A DNA stretch of 17,764 bases. Source: Thermoguttaceae bacterium (GTDB lineage: Bacteria > Planctomycetota > Planctomycetia > Pirellulales > Thermoguttaceae). The notes beneath the pieces are model-generated. The model saw only the letters and a program-made list of their open reading frames with translations, was not told the DNA's origin and searched no databases. Both the position numbers and the translations under genes were made by a program. The stretch lies in the NCBI GenBank assembly GCA_017454585.1, contig JAFTCU010000149.1, positions 1-17,764 on the forward strand, written 5' to 3'. Of the stretch, positions 15,198 to 17,764 are shown one piece after another (position 1 is the stretch's first letter; every line of letters starts with the position of its first letter).

Positions 15198-16106
15198 TTA
15201 GGGTCTCGTGTAGCTTTTTTCTTCGGTAGGAATATCTTCCGGGACGGGTATGGTCACTTTACCCGTTGCAGCCCACTGTGTACCGCGAAGGAAAGGGACG
15301 ATAAAGGCCACGCTGCGGATATTCCCGCTGGAATGTCCATACAGAATCTGGAAAACTCGCCCTGTCCCGTACAGGATGGCAGCAAGAACGGGTTCCTTAT
15401 GCCCGGTTCCGCCGAGTTCCGGGGAGGAAAATGCCGAGGCCAAAACCATAACATTAGGTGCGTTTTCTTTTTTCCCGCGCAGATTACCGTAGAGTTCATC
15501 AGGGCCATGCAGCATTTTCAGGCTGAGGTCTTTCATGATGGGGTGGTTCGGTGCGTTCACCTCAATGACATATTCCTCTTTCTCGCCGATCGTTCCGGTC
15601 GGTCCCGACTGATTAACCTGTATGGCTCCTTGAAGTTCGTCGTTCCAATATCGATACGGCCCGAACTTTGAATTGCGTCCGCCCCAACCAGTGATCCCCA
15701 GCAAATCCTGAAATTCAGGCCAATCGGGAAAGGCCGTGTTTGCACTGTGATACAGAACCAAACCACCGCCGTTCCCGATGAAACGAAGAAGGGCTGCGCA
15801 GGTTTCCGCGGACCATTTCTTCCCGAAGTAATTCAGCAGAACGACATCAACATCGGTCAGGTCAAGCTGGAAATCTTCCGCGTTTTCCCATTCCGCGGGG
15901 GCGGTGACCACCTTCACATCAAAGAGGCCGGTCTCTTCGAGGGTCCGCTTCAGAACAGGAGTCGTTTCCCGCCAGTTGTGCGTTCCCTGACCGTCGATCA
16001 GCAAAACGTTGATTGCGCTGAGGTCGTCTTTTCCAGAGGTGATCTCTTCCTCGGCCCAAACCGGCAGTGAGGCAAGAAGAAGCACGAAAAAAAGGAATGG
16101 TCTCAT
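15198..16106 (-). CDS. Secreted ThuA-like domain protein
   Basis: A 302-residue protein with a signal peptide (MRPFLFFVLLLASLPVWA, cleavage before EEE) and one ThuA-like domain of the class I glutamine amidotransferase-like fold. Visible hallmarks are NVLLIDGQGTHNW at the first strand, VDVVLLNYFG, then GNGGGLVLYHSANTAFPDWPEF, where the GGG-LV-x-H-x-A-x-x-x-F block is typical. HPIMKDL and GTGRVFQILYGHSSG follow. ThuA proteins were named for trehalose utilisation in rhizobia; their reaction is not settled, and many planctomycetal homologues are exported. Periplasmic sugar-related function is inference. There is no Shine-Dalgarno. It lies 37 bp after the MetX-MetW gene on the same strand and may be cotranscribed with it. 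Its stop abuts a heptad array. Confidence 0.88.
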   Translation of the reverse strand: MRPFLFFVLLLASLPVWAEEEITSGKDDLSAINVLLIDGQGTHNWRETTPVLKRTLEETGLFDVKVVTAPAEWENAEDFQLDLTDVDVVLLNYFGKKWSAETCAALLRFIGNGGGLVLYHSANTAFPDWPEFQDLLGITGWGGRNSKFGPYRYWNDELQGAIQVNQSGPTGTIGEKEEYVIEVNAPNHPIMKDLSLKMLHGPDELYGNLRGKKENAPNVMVLASAFSSPELGGTGHKEPVLAAILYGTGRVFQILYGHSSGNIRSVAFIVPFLRGTQWAATGKVTIPVPEDIPTEEKSYTRP

Positions 16107-16136
16107 CTTTTTACCCGTTGGGAAAAACCACGCCGG

Positions 16137-16151
16137 GCCGATTTTATCGGC
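16137..16151 (-). other. Small hairpin over the metX-metW stop codon
   Basis: GCCGAT (16137-16142) and ATCGGC (16146-16151) form a 6-bp stem with a three-base loop. The TAA stop (16146-16144) spans the loop and first stem base. On the minus strand a run of five T follows nine bases later (16127-16123). This could be a weak terminator or a chance structure. Confidence 0.3.
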
Positions 16152-17764
16152 TCAGTTCTATGATTGCCATGCTCGCGTTATCGTTTGGATTCTGGTACAC
16201 ACGGCAGCCGTTTACTGTGTCGAGGGCGATCTGCCTCCGCACGGAGTACCCCTTCAGCTCGCAAAACTCATGGAAGTCGGCGAGCGTCAGGAAACGCACG
16301 TCTTTGGTATTGTACCACGATTTTTCCGCATCGCACCCGATTTTGGGCATACGACCGTCTTTGTAGAGCCTCGTACGCCAGGGGAGGAAGGCGCTGTTGG
16401 GGAAACTTACGATGGCAAACCGCCCGACGCGGAGCATTTCTTCAAGCACGTGCTCCACCTCTTTGATCGTCTGCATCGTGCAGGAAAGAACAACGTATTC
16501 GTACTGACGGTCGTGAAACGCTTTCAGGCCCTCGTTGATGTCTTTCTGTACGACGTCCAGTCCCCGCGCGACGCACTTCTGAATACACCGCTCGCACAGT
16601 TCAATGCCCATAAGCCGGCTTTTGTCACTGCGCTGACGCAGACGTTTCAGCAGGTCGCCGTTTCCGCAGCCCAGGTCCAGAACGCTGGCGTGCTGGGGGA
16701 TCAGCTCCAGGATCGACTCGAAGTCAAGACGTCCATCGTGAGACCGGCCGAAACCGTCCTGGATCAGGCCAGAATCGCTGGGTTTGTACGGTGTTTCGTG
16801 CATATCCAGAACGACATTTACGTCTTTCTCGCGTTTTTTCACGCTTTCCTGCGAAAGGTACAAATTGTTCAGGAAGTGCTCCATCAGCCCGCCGTAGGTA
16901 CTGAGCTGTAGCGGGAGAAGGAACGCGTCGTGCCCGGCGTCGCTCTGAATGTTGACGAAACTGACCGCCTTCTTTTTGGAGATCAGCGCGTCCACGATCT
17001 GCTCGGACTGGTACGGCGGAAGGAGCCAGTCCGACGAGAAGCACATGACCAGCCACTTGCACTGCGCCGGGGCGAGATTTTCCGCGATTTCCGGCACATT
17101 ATCGCCGAAATCCATGAAGTCGCAGGCGTTGGTGAGCGTGATGTAGCTGTTCGCGTCGAACCGCTCGTTGAACTTGGACCCCTGATGCGCGAGGTACGAG
17201 CCGACCGCGAACTCCGTCTCGAATTGCGTCTCGATCTGGCGGGCGTTGCAGCGGTCCGTCTCCACGTCGAATTTCCGGATCATCGACTCGCGGGAGAGGT
17301 ACGTGATGTGGCCGAGCATACGCGCCAGAGCCAGCCCAACGCTCGGGCCTTCCGGCTTGCCGTAGTAGTCGCCGCCGTAAAAATGCGGGTCGCTCGTGAT
17401 GGCGTTGCGCCCTACCACGTCGAACGCGATGGCCTGGCTCGTCAGGCACGGCGAGGTGGCGATCGTGATCGCTCCCTTGACCATTTCCGGGTACCAGGTC
17501 GCCCAGATGAGGCACATCATGCCGCCGACGGAGCCGCCGACGACCGCGAGGATCTTGTCGATCCCGAGAGCGTCCATGAGCATTTTCTGGAGCTTCACAT
17601 TATCTTCCATGGTCACTTCCGGGAACGACGCGCCGTACGGCTTGCCCGTCTCAGGGTTGATGCTGGTCGGGCCGGTCGTGCCGCGGCAGCTCCCCAGATT
17701 GTTCGTGCAAATGACGTAGTACCGGTTCGTGTCGATGGACTTTCCGGGACCGATCAGAATGTCC
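16144..17764 (-). CDS. metX-metW: MetX-MetW fusion: homoserine O-acyltransferase joined to MetW methyltransferase-like domain (5' end outside window)
   Basis: 540 codons are visible and the frame stays open to the right edge, so the start lies outside. The first part is MetX, an alpha/beta hydrolase that acylates homoserine for methionine synthesis. It shows YYVICTNNLG, GTTGPTSINPETGKPYG and nucleophile elbow GGSVGG (Ser codon 17530-17532). Catalytic Asp is in SSDWLLPP (17029-17031) and His in DAGHDAF (16930-16932), so the triad is complete. By family spacing about 65 residues are missing. A linker of some 30 residues (SVKKREKDVN) leads to MetW: VLDLGCGNGDLL, the SAM-binding motif, then LSCTMQTIKEVEHVLEEMLR and GRFAIVSFPN. 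In proteobacteria metX and metW are usually adjacent separate genes. Acetyl or succinyl specificity cannot be read. GTG 17614 is not a credible start, because MetX motifs lie upstream of it. Confidence 0.92.
   Translation of the reverse strand, partial: DILIGPGKSIDTNRYYVICTNNLGSCRGTTGPTSINPETGKPYGASFPEVTMEDNVKLQKMLMDALGIDKILAVVGGSVGGMMCLIWATWYPEMVKGAITIATSPCLTSQAIAFDVVGRNAITSDPHFYGGDYYGKPEGPSVGLALARMLGHITYLSRESMIRKFDVETDRCNARQIETQFETEFAVGSYLAHQGSKFNERFDANSYITLTNACDFMDFGDNVPEIAENLAPAQCKWLVMCFSSDWLLPPYQSEQIVDALISKKKAVSFVNIQSDAGHDAFLLPLQLSTYGGLMEHFLNNLYLSQESVKKREKDVNVVLDMHETPYKPSDSGLIQDGFGRSHDGRLDFESILELIPQHASVLDLGCGNGDLLKRLRQRSDKSRLMGIELCERCIQKCVARGLDVVQKDINEGLKAFHDRQYEYVVLSCTMQTIKEVEHVLEEMLRVGRFAIVSFPNSAFLPWRTRLYKDGRMPKIGCDAEKSWYNTKDVRFLTLADFHEFCELKGYSVRRQIALDTVNGCRVYQNPNDNASMAIIELSR

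Noticed and set aside
16009..16911. Plus-strand open frame of 300 codons
   Set aside because: It is antisense to the ThuA and MetX-MetW genes, spans their junction, and shows no recognisable motif.

Overview
The window looks like a chromosomal segment of a Planctomycetota bacterium. The signs are a DUF1559 pseudopilin-like protein followed by a small transthyretin-like lipoprotein, two very large secreted beta-strand-repeat proteins with PEP-CTERM tails, a FlgI-like/HEAT lipoprotein, and a MetX-MetW fusion. Many starts lack a Shine-Dalgarno sequence. Order and genus cannot be read from the sequence alone.

Layout. On the + strand, 146-9628 is a cell-surface block: PEP-CTERM repeat protein A (146-2905), DUF1559 protein (3020-3955), lipoprotein (3963-4436), PEP-CTERM repeat protein B (4669-7707), and a FlgI-like/HEAT lipoprotein gene broken by one frameshift near 9163 (7924-9628). 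It is followed by a complete SMC gene (9735-13637). On the - strand, converging on smc, are a MATE efflux transporter (15104-13674), a secreted ThuA-like protein (16106-15198) and a MetX-MetW fusion that runs off the right edge (17764-16144). No RNA gene, insertion sequence or CRISPR array was found.

The most unusual feature is the spacer DNA. Five of the seven gene-to-gene spacers, and the left edge of the window, carry arrays of 7-bp repeats. The families are GAATAAY, AATTCAT and CCTAATT, and units vary slightly within an array. The arrays sit against gene ends: all four GAATAAY arrays contain the stop codon of the preceding gene, the array beside the ThuA stop starts at the next base, and one AATT array supplies the start codon and about ten codons of the lipoprotein. 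Orientation follows transcription, with the A-rich strand after stops and its reverse complement before starts, so several genes lie between inverted arrays. Two such matches are exact over 29 bp and kilobases apart (2947-2975 with 7706-7734; 7780-7808 with 9623-9651). Three arrays also share a GC-rich core (GACGCTGGCGCGTAA). They resemble cyanobacterial STRR heptanucleotide repeats in period but are coupled more tightly to gene boundaries.

How the genes work together: the left block probably makes envelope and extracellular-matrix proteins exported by Sec. PEP-CTERM processing would need an exosortase that is not in this window. SMC (chromosome organisation), MATE (drug/cation efflux), ThuA (unknown, possibly sugar-related) and MetX-MetW (homoserine acylation for methionine synthesis) have no obvious functional link to each other.
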